From: Ginsengibacter hankyongi
GTDB lineage: Bacteria > Bacteroidota > Bacteroidia > Chitinophagales > Chitinophagaceae
DNA length: 64,000 bases
Direction: 5' to 3'
Assembly: GCF_008710285.1 (NCBI RefSeq)
Contig: NZ_VYQF01000006.1
Span: 1 to 64,000, forward strand
A program made the position numbers and the translations under genes. Below, piece after piece: positions 33,785 to 43,142 of the stretch (position 1 is its first letter; each line of letters begins with the position of its first letter). Under the pieces are notes generated by a model. That model was not told the DNA's origin and did not search any database. It saw only the letters and a list, made by a program, of their open reading frames with translations.

Positions 33785-36700
33785 ATGAATCTTACTAATT
33801 TTTCAGTTAGGAATTACCGGTTCACATTGGTGATCTTTATCATGATCGCTGTCGTGGGAATGATTACGCTACGCACTATGCCCCGCGCCGAGGACCCGCA
33901 AATCAATCCTCCGGCATATCCGATCACCATCGTTTATCCCGGTACAAGTCCCAGGGATATGGAACAACTTGTGGTCAAGCCGATTGAAGATAAGCTATAT
34001 GAACTAAGTAATGTCGATAATATTCTGACCACTATCGACGATGGACTGGCTGTAATAACGATCAATTTTAAGTACGGCGAAAACATTGATAATAAATACC
34101 AGGAGGTAGAGCGGGAAGTAAATGCACTTAAAAGTGACCTTCCGCAGGATATCTACAAGATAAACATAGGCAAAGTTGACCCATCGGATGTAAATGTATT
34201 GCAAATAGTCCTTGTCAGCGAAAATGCATCTTTCAAAACACTCAAAAAGTTTGGCGATGACCTGAAAGAGCAACTGCAAAAAGTAACTGACCTGAAGAAT
34301 GTCAAAGTTTCGGGTACTCCGGACCAAATCGTACGGATTGAACTGCAACTGGACAAGATTGCTGCCCTGAAAATTCCATTAAAAGTCGTGCTCGCCAGCC
34401 TGCAAAGTGAGGATCTGAACATCCCGGGCGGTAATATTAATGCGGGAAACCAATCATTCAACGTTAAGACGGGCGGCAGGTATAAGAACCTGGATGAAGT
34501 AACCGGCACCGTTGTTTACAATGCCAACGGAAAGATCACATACCTTCGGGACATTGCTTCAGTGAGTTTTGAGAACGACGAAGAAAAGCACATAACCCGC
34601 CTGAACGGCCACCGCTGCATTTTGGTGGACGCTGCGCAGAAAAACGGGGCTAATATCAGCCAGACACAAAAGAAATACCTCCCGGTTCTGAAAGAGTTTG
34701 AAAAAACACTTCCGGCTAACATTAAGCTGGTGAAGGCATTTGACCAGGCCGATAATGTAGACAAACGTCTCTCACATCTCGGTGTCGATTTTCTTATTGC
34801 CATCGGGCTGGTGCTTTTTACTTTGCTGCCCCTTGGTAACAGGGCATCGCTCATTGTGATGGTGGCTATTCCGCTGTCGCTGGCTTTGGGTATTGTTGGT
34901 CTAAACGTTTTCGGATTCTCGCTCAATCAATTGACTATTGTCGGGCTGGTAGTCGCATTGGGACTGCTTGTCGACGATAGTATTGTTGTTGTGGAGAATA
35001 TAGAAAGATGGCTGCGTGATGGTTATTCCAAAAAAGAGGCCGCGATCAAAGCCACCCAACAAATTACCCCTGCTGTGATCGGGTGTACCGCTATGTTAGC
35101 TATATCCTTTTTGCCAATGTTATTCCTGCCAGGGGGACCCGGCGAGTTCATCCGGGGGCTTCCAATGGCCGTAATATGCAGTGTACTGGCGTCAATGATC
35201 GTTTCGCTCACGGTGGTGCCTTTCCTTGGGAGCCGGGTATTAAGGGATCATATCGATCCAGAGGGCAACGTCTTCTTGCGTGCGCTTAAGAAGGGCATCA
35301 GCACCACCTATTCAAGGCTTATGCATAGTGCTCTGCATAGACCCGTTTTGACCCTGCTCATCGCTTTCGGGTTATTTGCTGCATCCATAGTACTTTTCCC
35401 GGTGATTGGCTTTAAACTATTCCCAGCATCAGAAAAGCCAATTTTCCTCGTCAATGTCCGGATGCCACAACAGACGAGCCTGTCAGACGCAGACCGGATC
35501 AGCAGGATGGTTGAGGACAGCCTGGGGAAAAGCAGACTGGTGAAGTATTACACAGCAAACATCGGCAAAGGAAATCCACAGATCTACTATAACGTGCCTC
35601 AACACCCGGAAAAATCTGACTTTGCGCAAATATTTGTCCAATTAGATGAAGATGCAAGACCACTGGCTAAAAAGCACCTAATCGATACACTGAGAGCACG
35701 TTTTGCTTCGTTTCCTTATGCCAGGGTCGAGGTGAAAGACTTTGAGCAGGGTCCGCCAATTGATGCACCCATCGCGATAAGGATCTTTGGGGACGACCTT
35801 GATTCACTCCGCAAGATTGCTTTCCAGGTTGACCGTATTATCGACGATGATAAAGGAACCGCTTACGTAGACAACGACCTTAATACACTTAAGACGGATA
35901 TTAAGGTCAATATTAACCGGCAAAAGGCGAGTACGCTTGGAGTGTTTACCGCCGATATTGATCGCACCCTAAGGCTTGCGATAGCCGGCCTGAAAATAGG
36001 GACGTTTACTAACGAGACCGGTGACGATTATGATGTGATTGTCAGCTCTAAGCACGATAAGTTTGCTATGCTTGATGTATTTAAAAATCTTTTCGTTAAC
36101 AACACCATTGGCACGCCAATACCTCTGTCGCAATTGGCGACGATCAATTTTGAGACCTCACCCGCCGCGTTCGGACATTTCGATAAAAACAGGTTTGTCG
36201 AGATCACCGCATACACACAAAAAAATGTCCTCGCGAATAACGTTCTGAAGAGGATCATGACTAAACTGAATGCGATTAGAATGCCCCAGGGCTATTATTA
36301 TAAACTTTCTGGAGAGGCTGAAAGCGAAGGAGATGCCTTTGGCGGTGGCTTCCTTACTGTGATTCTGCTGACCATATTCCTTTTTGTGGCGATACTAATC
36401 CTGCAATTCAAGACTTTTAAAGGAATGCTGATTGTGTTATCTGTTATACCGCTTGGAGTGGTTGGCGGAGTTTTGATGTTATGGCTATCCGGAAATCCGA
36501 TGTCTTTCATTGCTATTATAGGATTTATCGGGCTCGCCGGAATTGAAGTTAAAAATTCCATCCTGTTAGTAGATTTTACGAATCAACTGCGCATAGAAGG
36601 AATGTCTCTGGAAGAAGCCATCGAAAAAGCAGGCGAGATACGTTTCCTGCCCGTAATACTGACCTCACTTACGGCTATAGGGGGCCTCATACCACTGGCA

Positions 36701-36832
36701 CTGAACCCAAATCCGCAAATATCACCGCTGGCCCTTGTACTGATCGGTGGCCTCATTAGCTCAACTATCCTGTCAAGGATCGTTACTCCAGTTATGTATA
36801 AACTCATTCCACCGCAAATAGAAGCCATATGA
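33785..36832 (+). CDS. RND-family efflux pump, inner-membrane transporter (AcrB/MexF-like)
   Basis: A 1015-aa AcrB-type protein with twelve TM helices and two large periplasmic loops. The N-terminal TM1 (FRYTLVIF-like, 'FTLVIFIMIAVVGMITLR') is followed by 'PAYPITIVYPGTSPRDMEQL', usual in this family. The proton-relay segment in TM4 is 'GLLVDDSIVVVENIERWL', with the paired aspartates. The matching C-terminal half has 'GIEVKNSILLVDFTNQLR'. Length and motifs fit a drug or solvent exporter of the HAE1 group rather than a heavy-metal CzcA. It exports from the periplasm or inner membrane through the TolC-like channel. Confidence 0.95.
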   Translation: MNLTNFSVRNYRFTLVIFIMIAVVGMITLRTMPRAEDPQINPPAYPITIVYPGTSPRDMEQLVVKPIEDKLYELSNVDNILTTIDDGLAVITINFKYGENIDNKYQEVEREVNALKSDLPQDIYKINIGKVDPSDVNVLQIVLVSENASFKTLKKFGDDLKEQLQKVTDLKNVKVSGTPDQIVRIELQLDKIAALKIPLKVVLASLQSEDLNIPGGNINAGNQSFNVKTGGRYKNLDEVTGTVVYNANGKITYLRDIASVSFENDEEKHITRLNGHRCILVDAAQKNGANISQTQKKYLPVLKEFEKTLPANIKLVKAFDQADNVDKRLSHLGVDFLIAIGLVLFTLLPLGNRASLIVMVAIPLSLALGIVGLNVFGFSLNQLTIVGLVVALGLLVDDSIVVVENIERWLRDGYSKKEAAIKATQQITPAVIGCTAMLAISFLPMLFLPGGPGEFIRGLPMAVICSVLASMIVSLTVVPFLGSRVLRDHIDPEGNVFLRALKKGISTTYSRLMHSALHRPVLTLLIAFGLFAASIVLFPVIGFKLFPASEKPIFLVNVRMPQQTSLSDADRISRMVEDSLGKSRLVKYYTANIGKGNPQIYYNVPQHPEKSDFAQIFVQLDEDARPLAKKHLIDTLRARFASFPYARVEVKDFEQGPPIDAPIAIRIFGDDLDSLRKIAFQVDRIIDDDKGTAYVDNDLNTLKTDIKVNINRQKASTLGVFTADIDRTLRLAIAGLKIGTFTNETGDDYDVIVSSKHDKFAMLDVFKNLFVNNTIGTPIPLSQLATINFETSPAAFGHFDKNRFVEITAYTQKNVLANNVLKRIMTKLNAIRMPQGYYYKLSGEAESEGDAFGGGFLTVILLTIFLFVAILILQFKTFKGMLIVLSVIPLGVVGGVLMLWLSGNPMSFIAIIGFIGLAGIEVKNSILLVDFTNQLRIEGMSLEEAIEKAGEIRFLPVILTSLTAIGGLIPLALNPNPQISPLALVLIGGLISSTILSRIVTPVMYKLIPPQIEAI

Positions 36833-36904
36833 TGGAGAGATTTCCTACCATATGATAAGTGATTTTTGAGAGATAATCATGAATTTTAAAAAAATGCAAT
36901 TCTT

Positions 36905-37144
36905 ATGCTCAAAAAATCTAAACCTTTATTAAGAAGTATCATTCTTTGCTTGATTGTCGGTATTGTCCATTTGAGAGGGTTTGCCCGGAACCCGCTGAGT
37001 TGCACATCAACTTGGAAAAAACCAAAGGACACAGTTGTGACCCGGAAATGTTGCAAAGGAAGGGCACAAAGTAAGACGGTTGAGGTTGAAACTGATGGGC
37101 CCGGTGGCAAATGCGAAGGACTGACTTTGTTTATAAAAATCTAA
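36905..37144 (+). CDS. Small secreted Cys-containing hypothetical protein
   Basis: A 79-aa ORF with a positively charged start and one hydrophobic segment (LLRSIILCLIVGIVHL), then a short soluble part with four Cys and many Lys ('VVTRKCCKGRAQSKTVEV'). It could be a secreted or membrane-anchored small protein. It has no known family, and its reality rests only on the start codon and signal-like segment. Confidence 0.4.
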   Translation: MLKKSKPLLRSIILCLIVGIVHLRGFARNPLSCTSTWKKPKDTVVTRKCCKGRAQSKTVEVETDGPGGKCEGLTLFIKI

Positions 37145-37259
37145 GTAGCTAATTCCGGCTGAGGGCCGACAAAAGCCGGGGCAAATTATAGCAAGCTAAA
37201 CTTAATTTTCTCCATTTAAATTAAACATAATAACGACAACAAGATTTATATTGATTATT

Positions 37260-37739
37260 ATGACAACACACATAAAAACAATAAGAGATGCGAGAGCTTG
37301 GCTGCTTGAACAGGTAAAAGATGTTAGCATCAGTCAATTTAACCAAATCCCTCCGGGATTTACCAACAACATTTGCTGGAATATGGGACATCTGGTAGCT
37401 GTGCAACAGGCAATATGTTATAAAAACGCCGGGTTGCCCCTGTCGATAAGCGATGATTTTTGGAAAAAATTCAGGTCTGGTTCCAAACCCGACGTCATTT
37501 TTGGTGAGTGCGACATAATACAGATTAAACAATTATTGATAACCACATTGGACCAATTAGAAACTGATTACATCAACCGGGTGTTTGCCAATTATACCGC
37601 CTGGTCTACGCGAATCGGCACTAAGATAACTAGCATTGATGATGGTCTTGAGTTCCTCGCATTTCATGAGAGATTACATTCAGGTACTATCACTGCCCTA
37701 AAAAGATTGGTTTCAAAGAATGATTTGGATAATGCTTAA
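37260..37739 (+). CDS. DinB-family (DUF1572/YfiT-like) putative metal-dependent protein
   Basis: About 159 aa from the ATG at 37260 (MTTHIKTIRDARAWLLEQV); an in-frame ATA-preceded ATG at 37251 is less likely. It is a four-helix DinB superfamily protein, with metal-ligand histidines expected in 'CWNMGHLVAVQQAI' and in 'LAFHERLHSGTI' near the C-terminus. In many Bacteroidota these proteins handle bacillithiol-type or unknown transfer reactions, but no partner gene is here. It stands alone in an accessory stretch. Confidence 0.8.
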   Translation: MTTHIKTIRDARAWLLEQVKDVSISQFNQIPPGFTNNICWNMGHLVAVQQAICYKNAGLPLSISDDFWKKFRSGSKPDVIFGECDIIQIKQLLITTLDQLETDYINRVFANYTAWSTRIGTKITSIDDGLEFLAFHERLHSGTITALKRLVSKNDLDNA

Positions 37740-37858
37740 GTCCAAAGGACAGATTTTATTGGCGCTCTAGGGAAACTTTGGAGTGTCATTGAAAAGGAAA
37801 TTCAATTGACAGCATTGATATAAATATTCAAAAAGAAATAATTGTTGCAGAAGAAGAA

Positions 37859-38173
37859 TTGAATATTTTGAAACTGCAGATCAGCGACCAATCGAAATCA
37901 GAATTAATATTTCAGCAGGAGAAAGCTCAGGCCCGGGAGAATTTAAATAACTTGCAGGTCGATATTAAAAGCGAAGATCTCGCCACAAGAGAACGGGCCA
38001 CAAAAGAATTGCCAGGAGCAAAAGTAAAACTGCAGGAGTATCAAAATCACATATCCAAAGATTACAACACACTAAGGATTGCAGAAGAAAAATTACGTTT
38101 TCTTAAATCAAAAGAACACATCATTAAGCTTCAAACCATTTCAGGCTTTTTAGAATATTTCACCATTCAATAA
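37859..38173 (+). CDS. Coiled-coil hypothetical protein, start uncertain
   Basis: About 104 aa of Lys/Glu-rich helix ('QEKAQARENLNNLQVDIKS', 'KLQEYQNHISKDYNTLRIA'), typical of a coiled coil. No ATG is in the open frame: the first TTG is at 37859, but the helical frame runs upstream to 37793 without a good start. The gene may therefore have lost its beginning. It lies before two small secreted-protein genes on the same strand. Function unknown. Confidence 0.45.
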   Translation: MNILKLQISDQSKSELIFQQEKAQARENLNNLQVDIKSEDLATRERATKELPGAKVKLQEYQNHISKDYNTLRIAEEKLRFLKSKEHIIKLQTISGFLEYFTIQ

Positions 38174-38183
38174 AATCAACGTT

Positions 38184-38565
38184 ATGAAAAAGTTTCAGTT
38201 AATATTTTTATTCATCATTCCATCCTTTGCTTTCAGCCAAATAGAAAAAAAGACAAAAATCTATTTTAAGGTTAAGGCGGACTGTAACTGTGTTCTTCAA
38301 TTTATACGAGATGATAAACCTTTCGGAGAACCTGTACCGATGGCACCAAAGTCGTTTATTGTTTTCGTTGACAAACAAACTAACGGCTTTTATATTACTT
38401 GCGGAGAAAGCAACACAGGATATTTTAAATTTCAATATCAACCAGGGCAATATATCTATACACTCACAGGTGGAATGCCATGTGACAAATCGGTTATCGA
38501 TCCGACAACTACTTTCAGGTTCGCAATAGAACCCGACTCTTCCATCACTCCATCATTTGATTAAC
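38184..38565 (+). CDS. Secreted hypothetical protein, 126 aa
   Basis: A signal peptide (MKKFQLIFLFIIPSFAFSQ) and then a small beta-rich domain with four Cys (CNC near residue 35, then C near 75 and 102). Such a Cys layout suggests a disulphide-bonded secreted protein. It begins 10 bp after the coiled-coil ORF, and the next lipoprotein gene starts immediately after its stop, so the three are probably co-transcribed. Unknown family. Confidence 0.65.
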
Positions 38566-38874
38566 ATGAATCACTTCATAAAATTTATTGCCATGGCAAC
38601 AATAATATTATTGGCTTGTAGTAAAGAACGGCCACAAACGTCCAACGAACTTTTAATCCGGATATCAAATGAATGCCGCGCCAAAATAAAAATCTACGAC
38701 ACAGCAGAACTCAATAAGCTTTCAGACGTTTACGATTGCACTTACCAAAGTATTTTACCAATTCAATTAAGGCCGGGCAGATACAAGATCGTTGCAGAAA
38801 ACCAGCAAATGAAGAAAGTATCAATACTCTTTAAGAAAGAGAATTACAGCCAGGAAATAACGATTGAATTTTGA
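38566..38874 (+). CDS. Lipoprotein, 102 aa
   Basis: Starts at the ATG at 38566; a TTG at 38557 is less likely. The signal peptide ends in the lipobox LLAC, so the mature protein is lipidated at Cys18 or so. A beta-rich domain of about 80 residues follows ('LLIRISNECRAKIKIYD' and 'LRPGRYKIVAENQQMKKV'). It starts directly after the previous gene. No family named. Confidence 0.65.
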   Translation: MNHFIKFIAMATIILLACSKERPQTSNELLIRISNECRAKIKIYDTAELNKLSDVYDCTYQSILPIQLRPGRYKIVAENQQMKKVSILFKKENYSQEITIEF

Positions 38875-38887
38875 AAAAGACCTTTTT

Positions 38888-39112
38888 ATGACAACCGTAA
38901 AGAGCCTGAAAGTTTTTAAATACCAGGTTGCAAAATTAGCAAGGCAGAAAGACGCCAATCTTTATCATTGTTACTGCTACGGGAATATTTTTAGAATTGC
39001 AACTGCTAAAAAAGTTATGGATTTTGATTTCACAGATTTTAAAAGCGAAGAGAGAATAATTCATTTCATGATGATAGCCATTGCAATTTTAAAGAAACAT
39101 CTCAACAAGTAA
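38888..39112 (+). CDS. Hypothetical protein, 74 aa
   Basis: Starts at the ATG at 38888. Short mixed alpha/beta protein with Lys-rich start ('SLKVFKYQVAKLARQKDAN') and a hydrophobic tail. The reading frame after its stop at 39110 continues as Lys/Glu-rich codons for about 30 codons, which may be chance. Unknown. Confidence 0.5.
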   Translation: MTTVKSLKVFKYQVAKLARQKDANLYHCYCYGNIFRIATAKKVMDFDFTDFKSEERIIHFMMIAIAILKKHLNK

Positions 39113-39256
39113 ATATTACTTTTTGATGATGCAGAAGAAAAAGTGCAGGAAAAAAGAAAAGTTGTAAAAGCGAATGTGCGAAGTAATTAGGGAGTGAGAA
39201 GTGAGCAGTGCTTTGTGTGTTCGCTTTACAAATGAGACTTGGTAACCGCAATCTTA

Positions 39257-39955
39257 TTATTTTAAGGCTGGATTGTCGATAAAGTAACGTTGATCTTGCC
39301 GCCTAACTTTTTGATAGTATTCGTTTCCATCCATGTCTTTGTAGCGTAGATTCAATTCGAAATTGACTAAATTCCCGTTCCAATAAGTCTTATCAGTATT
39401 TGGATATCCAATAATACTTAAAAGCTGCCCACTATCAACGATCGTGTTTGGATTTATATCGTTTATAGTTACGAACTCGGCATTGGTTTTTTCAATAGAA
39501 ACGTTATTCGCTGTACCTCCCTTGTTTTTTAGTACTAATTCAAATTGCTGCGGGTTAGATCCACCACCACTGTATATGAAGTGAGGTTTTATTTGAAGTA
39601 GCCGCTTTTGTTTTGCTAGATCTAGTTTCGCCGTTTCCGATATTTTTCTTTCAATAAAAAAGTCGTTTAGAATTTGTACCTGTTTTTCTAACAGCTGATT
39701 TGAATCAAACATTAACGTTGATTGATATTGAAATTCCGCGGCGTGTTTTGTAAGTTGAGCCACTTGCTCTTTTAATTGAATATTTATTTCATTTTGATTA
39801 CTCGCCATGTCTCTTAAACTATTCAGTTGTGCTTGCTTGCCTTTGTCTTTAATTATTAATTTCACAAAGCTCCACATCACGAAAGGAATACCAATAGCAG
39901 CGGCAATTGAAGAAATCCAGTCGGTAATCATTGGTGTATGTAATAAAATGATCAT
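39257..39955 (-). CDS. Membrane-anchored coiled-coil hypothetical protein
   Basis: A 232-aa protein with one N-terminal membrane segment (residues 10-33, 'WISSIAAAIGIPFVMWSFV'), a coiled coil (about 40-110, 'QLKEQVAQLTKHAAEFQY') and a C-terminal beta domain ('FELVLKNKGGTANNVSIE', 'NFELNLRYKDMDGNEY'). It is probably a cytoplasmic domain held to the membrane. No family known. It stands alone on the minus strand. GCGGCTAACG at 39964-39973 sits just upstream of its start and recurs near the next minus-strand genes. Confidence 0.7.
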   Translation of the reverse strand: MIILLHTPMITDWISSIAAAIGIPFVMWSFVKLIIKDKGKQAQLNSLRDMASNQNEINIQLKEQVAQLTKHAAEFQYQSTLMFDSNQLLEKQVQILNDFFIERKISETAKLDLAKQKRLLQIKPHFIYSGGGSNPQQFELVLKNKGGTANNVSIEKTNAEFVTINDINPNTIVDSGQLLSIIGYPNTDKTYWNGNLVNFELNLRYKDMDGNEYYQKVRRQDQRYFIDNPALK

Positions 39956-40119
39956 ATTGTTTTGCGGCTAACGCTTGTATTTCTGTTATAAGATATAGTT
40001 CAATCTAGCGGTTTTTTTTTGTATTGTTTGTATTGATTGAGAGTGGATTCTCTTAACGACAGCACGAATAGTATAATAGCCAATAGGTGATAATGAATGA
40101 ACGTTTTTATTGTATACTG

Positions 40120-40413
40120 TTAATCTTCAATAACCTGATAGTCCGCATCGTTACCAAAAAGCTCTCTATACTTATCAACAACCTTCAATCTAATTTCTTC
40201 GTCAAGATGTCGCTGTTCCAAGTAACGAAGACGAATAGCTGGTGGTTTTTGGTTTACAACATATGAAAAAAAGTCCAAAACCGTTTTTCTCTTTTCCTGA
40301 TTGTTAAAATAAACCTTGTAGTCTAAATTAATTTGTTCAAGGAAAGCTTCAAATGCTATCCGATTCTCTTCGTCGTTCAGTAAAATTTGTTTTTGTTCTT
40401 CCGTTAAGTTCAT
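40120..40413 (-). CDS. Hypothetical protein, 97 aa
   Basis: A helical, charged soluble protein ('NLTEEQKQILLNDEENRIAF' and 'EIRLKVVDKYRELFGNDAD'). No family known. It is a single gene on the minus strand, with CTAGCGGTTTTTTTT (40005-40020) to its left. Size and isolation resemble small immunity proteins, but no toxin is present. Confidence 0.6.
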   Translation of the reverse strand: MNLTEEQKQILLNDEENRIAFEAFLEQINLDYKVYFNNQEKRKTVLDFFSYVVNQKPPAIRLRYLEQRHLDEEIRLKVVDKYRELFGNDADYQVIED

Positions 40414-41489
40414 AAAATTTATTTTAAAGGTTAAGTTGTATCGAATAGAGGTTATGATGTTCCTTTCAACATTGCAACATTAAAGCAAAAATTATTTTCT
40501 ATTAATAAATGATTCGTTATAGGAAGTTTTATTTTGGAATAGGCTATTATTCTCTTATTCAGCCAAAAAAAGCCGCCCATTTACAAAGCAATGCACGGCT
40601 TTTTTTCGCTTCATTATGTTACGTCTCAATCATTGGCACACCTTGCAGCCGTATTTATTCGCTTCGCTACATTGCGCTTCACTTCGCTTCTTTTCGCTTC
40701 GCTGCATTTCGCTACGCTTCCGCTCCTTTTCGCTCAGCTCATTTCATACCGCTGACAAAAGCAACGCTTCTAAAAGTCTCTAAAGATTCAAGCCCTGTGA
40801 TTGATTTCGGTCGATGGCTTCCTACAATACTTCGCTAAGTTAGGCAATGGCGCCACCGCCAGCTCCTCTCATCTTTAGTACAAATTCTGCGCAATAATTC
40901 TTCAATCAACTTCAAGACAGCCGACAAAAAAAACCAAGCCATAAACACAAAACCATCGCTTCGCCTGTCACACTGAGCTTGTCGAAGTGCCATCGTTTAT
41001 GCTTGGTTTTTTTTATGCCTATTGCCTTACTCAGCTACGTATCGTTTTTTTTCATTTTTAAATCTTTCGTTATGTATCAGTTCAGTTGCTTGGTTTCTCA
41101 GTATTATTCAGGTTCTATCCTGGTATCTGTTTGGCATGTTGGCGGTTCTGTTCCTTATGTTCATGCTTCAGTTTGTGGCTGGGTTCGTTCTGCTTCCTGC
41201 CTTCCCTGGTTTGTTGCAGCTCTCCTTTAGTGGGGGGCTTTTTTTTGATTTTAAGTAAGGCAGATATTGCAGGAAAAAATAAAAAACTCAATACTAAATA
41301 TCACTTCAATAAACACAGCATTACTCATTCACTCTCTCACTTCGCTTCGCTCAGTTCGTTCCTTCATTTCGTATAGCTGTGAACCGTTAGTTTATATTCT
41401 TCACCAGTCATGCAGCCGAATAAAATGCTTTAAATTTTTGCTGTAATCTTAGTGGCATTTTATTCCGCTGCATTGCCAGGCTTCCAGAA
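40414..41489. other. Gene-poor tract with CTTCGCT-rich low complexity and repeat C1
   Basis: Open frames of 80-110 codons occur here but look non-coding. They arise from iterated CTTCGCT/CGCTTCG units at 40610-40745 and again near 41330-41375. Bases 40926-41014 form a long imperfect hairpin (repeat C1, see separate entry). Confidence 0.6.
40926..41014. repeat. Repeat C1: long hairpin with GAGCTTGTCGAAGTGC core
   Basis: AAAAAAAACCAAGC (40926-40939) pairs with GCTTGGTTTTTTTT (41001-41014), and with one bulged C the stem extends through ATAAAC/GTTTAT to 20 pairs. Inside is GCCTGTCACACTGAGCTTG followed by TCGAAGTGC, a REP-like unit found in many genomes. A second copy of the interior lies at 46203-46265. 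The A-run and T-run on the outside make it look like a bidirectional terminator. Confidence 0.7.
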
Positions 41490-42117
41490 CCAAAAAAATG
41501 TTTTAGCTAATCTAATTTGCAAACCGCAGAACAAAGACAGCCAGCGCTTCCATAGTTCCCATCCGCACAAAACCTTGCGCCTTGATTAAGCGGGTAAAGA
41601 AGTCTCGTCAGCAGCGGCCGAAAGAAAAAAAACCACGCCAGGCAGGATCCGTTCCTCACCGTGCCTGTCATGGTTTTGCTAAGCTTCGCTGCTTCCTCGG
41701 TGGCTGTTGTTGTGTGCTTTTGCCAACGCTGAAGCCCGGAGAAAAAGCCCACACAGCCACTCTGTAGGTCGGTCGCAGCCGGGCAGTTTTTCCCTTCGCT
41801 TATGCTTCGCATCCTGACGCTCAAAAAACTTCCCTGCTCCCTATGCTCACCCTGCGGGCAGTAGCGGCGCTGGTCACAGCCCTTGGAGTTTTGCGCTGCC
41901 GTGAACCACGCTTATGCTTCGCATTCTGACCGGCAGCGCAAAGCCACGCTGTGTTGCGGCCTTCGGCTTTCCCGGGCTTTCAGGGCCCGTGAAAAGCCTT
42001 CCGGCCTCTCCCCGCTACTGCCAATTCGCAGCGGGTGAGCGCTATGGAACTTCAACAATAGGTATTGAAAAAATGCAGGTAGGCGTTGAAGTTAGATTGG
42101 AGATTTTGAACTGACGT
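41490..42117. other. GC-rich structured non-coding tract, with repeat A1 at its right end
   Basis: This 630-bp stretch is clearly richer in G+C than anything around it. It has a 12-bp perfect stem TTTGCGCTGCCG (41890-41901) with CGGCAGCGCAAA (41931-41942) around a 29-nt loop; an imperfect hairpin at about 41964-41997 (GGCTTTCCCGGGC against GCCCGTGAAAAGCC); and a 20-base direct repeat, CTTATGCTTCGCATCCTGAC at 41799-41818 and 41911-41930 with one mismatch. No ORF is protein-like. It may be a structured RNA or a single-strand origin of a mobile element, but this is unproven. Confidence 0.5.
41997..42117 (+). repeat. Repeat A, copy 1
   Basis: About 121 bp. It starts CCTTCCGGCCTCTCCCCGC, continues CTACTGCCAATTCGCAG and ends TTTTGAACTGACGT. 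A second copy lies at 43319-43440. The gene at 42155-43093 sits between them. Confidence 0.85.
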
Positions 42118-42154
42118 AAGCGGCTTGCTTGTACTTGTCGCTAGTTAAAAAAAA

Positions 42155-43093
42155 TTAATCCTTCACAAATTGTTTCTTTGCATGATATATGTATGCGACC
42201 TCCTTTCCTGGTAGTTTTGCTTCTTCTTCCAGTAGCTTAATATGAGAAAGATTCATTTGTAAGAGATTTTTAAATGGGCTAATAAATTCCCCAGCTTGGA
42301 AAGCCATAAGTATTCCTGCGCCTGCAGTTACCATCACCTCGAGTAAAGTATTATTGTACTTTAGTTTGTGCAATTTAAAATGCTTCATATAATCATTATA
42401 CAAGTATTCATACTCGTCTTTAATATCACTTAGGCTTGAAGCAGAAATGGCAGTTTTATTTATCCAATTTATTAGAGCTAAATATTTATTTTTCACGTCC
42501 TCGTCTGACCTGAATTCAATAATTTCTTCCCAAGGAGTGTTTAATGCTGGTTCGGGAATATCATTCAAAAGAAATTGGATAATTTCACTCTTTTTGTCTA
42601 CACTATTAAAAGAACTATTTGTTCTTAAGGCAGGATAAAATTCTTCGTTATATTTCTTTCTTAAGTTAATAGAGTCCAACCGTACTGAAATATCATGTGA
42701 TAAGAAGAAATGATTTAACGCTTTTTGCTCGTTATTCTTTATATCTTCTTCTGTTAGATTCTTGTTAGTTTCAGTGGAATCTGATTGAGGCATAAGGCTA
42801 AGAAATTCTTGTATTAAAACATTGGCTTCTTCATCGTTGGCAGGGTTGTCGTATTTGAGTGAAAAAGGGTAGGTTTTAACAATTTGGTTGTCAATTAGGA
42901 ATTCCCAAATAGTTCTCTCATATGCTAACGATTTAAACTCTTCTTTCAAAGTAGTTGGGTCAGTGTTTAAGATATTACTAAGTCTTAACTCACTAATATA
43001 AATACTATCAAAAAATAAAGAATGTCTTTTGAGAATAGGTTCATCAATAAATTGCGTGAACATTACATAAGGATAGACAATGTTTTTTGACAT
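42155..43093 (-). CDS. Hypothetical protein, 312 aa
   Basis: A mostly helical 312-aa protein without a signal peptide. A long acidic and Asn-rich middle ('TETNKNLTEEDIKNNEQ') and a hydrophobic C-terminal segment ('LLEVMVTAGAGILMAFQ') are visible. The N-terminus 'MSKNIVYPYVMFTQFIDEP' suggests a globular domain. No family recognised. It is bracketed by two copies of repeat A, has repeat B upstream, and GCCGCTAACG stands at 43131-43140, 38 bp before its start. Confidence 0.72.
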   Translation of the reverse strand: MSKNIVYPYVMFTQFIDEPILKRHSLFFDSIYISELRLSNILNTDPTTLKEEFKSLAYERTIWEFLIDNQIVKTYPFSLKYDNPANDEEANVLIQEFLSLMPQSDSTETNKNLTEEDIKNNEQKALNHFFLSHDISVRLDSINLRKKYNEEFYPALRTNSSFNSVDKKSEIIQFLLNDIPEPALNTPWEEIIEFRSDEDVKNKYLALINWINKTAISASSLSDIKDEYEYLYNDYMKHFKLHKLKYNNTLLEVMVTAGAGILMAFQAGEFISPFKNLLQMNLSHIKLLEEEAKLPGKEVAYIYHAKKQFVKD

Positions 43094-43142
43094 TAATGTA
43101 ATTTAGGAATAAGTAGGTCCAATTAAGCTTGCCGCTAACGTG

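Noticed and set aside
40509-40838. 109-codon ORF over the CTTCGCT-rich stretch
   Set aside because: The sequence is a product of the simple repeats (alternating Phe/Arg/Ala/Ser), with no protein-like conservation expected.
40979-41376. Three overlapping Cys/Phe-rich ORFs of 78-96 codons
   Set aside because: They overlap each other in different frames, lie over repeat C1, and have composition typical of non-coding T-rich DNA.
41507-42114. ORFs of 60-105 codons in the GC-rich tract on both strands
   Set aside because: Long frames are expected by chance in GC-rich DNA. The stretch is full of hairpins and repeats, and none of the products looks like a protein.
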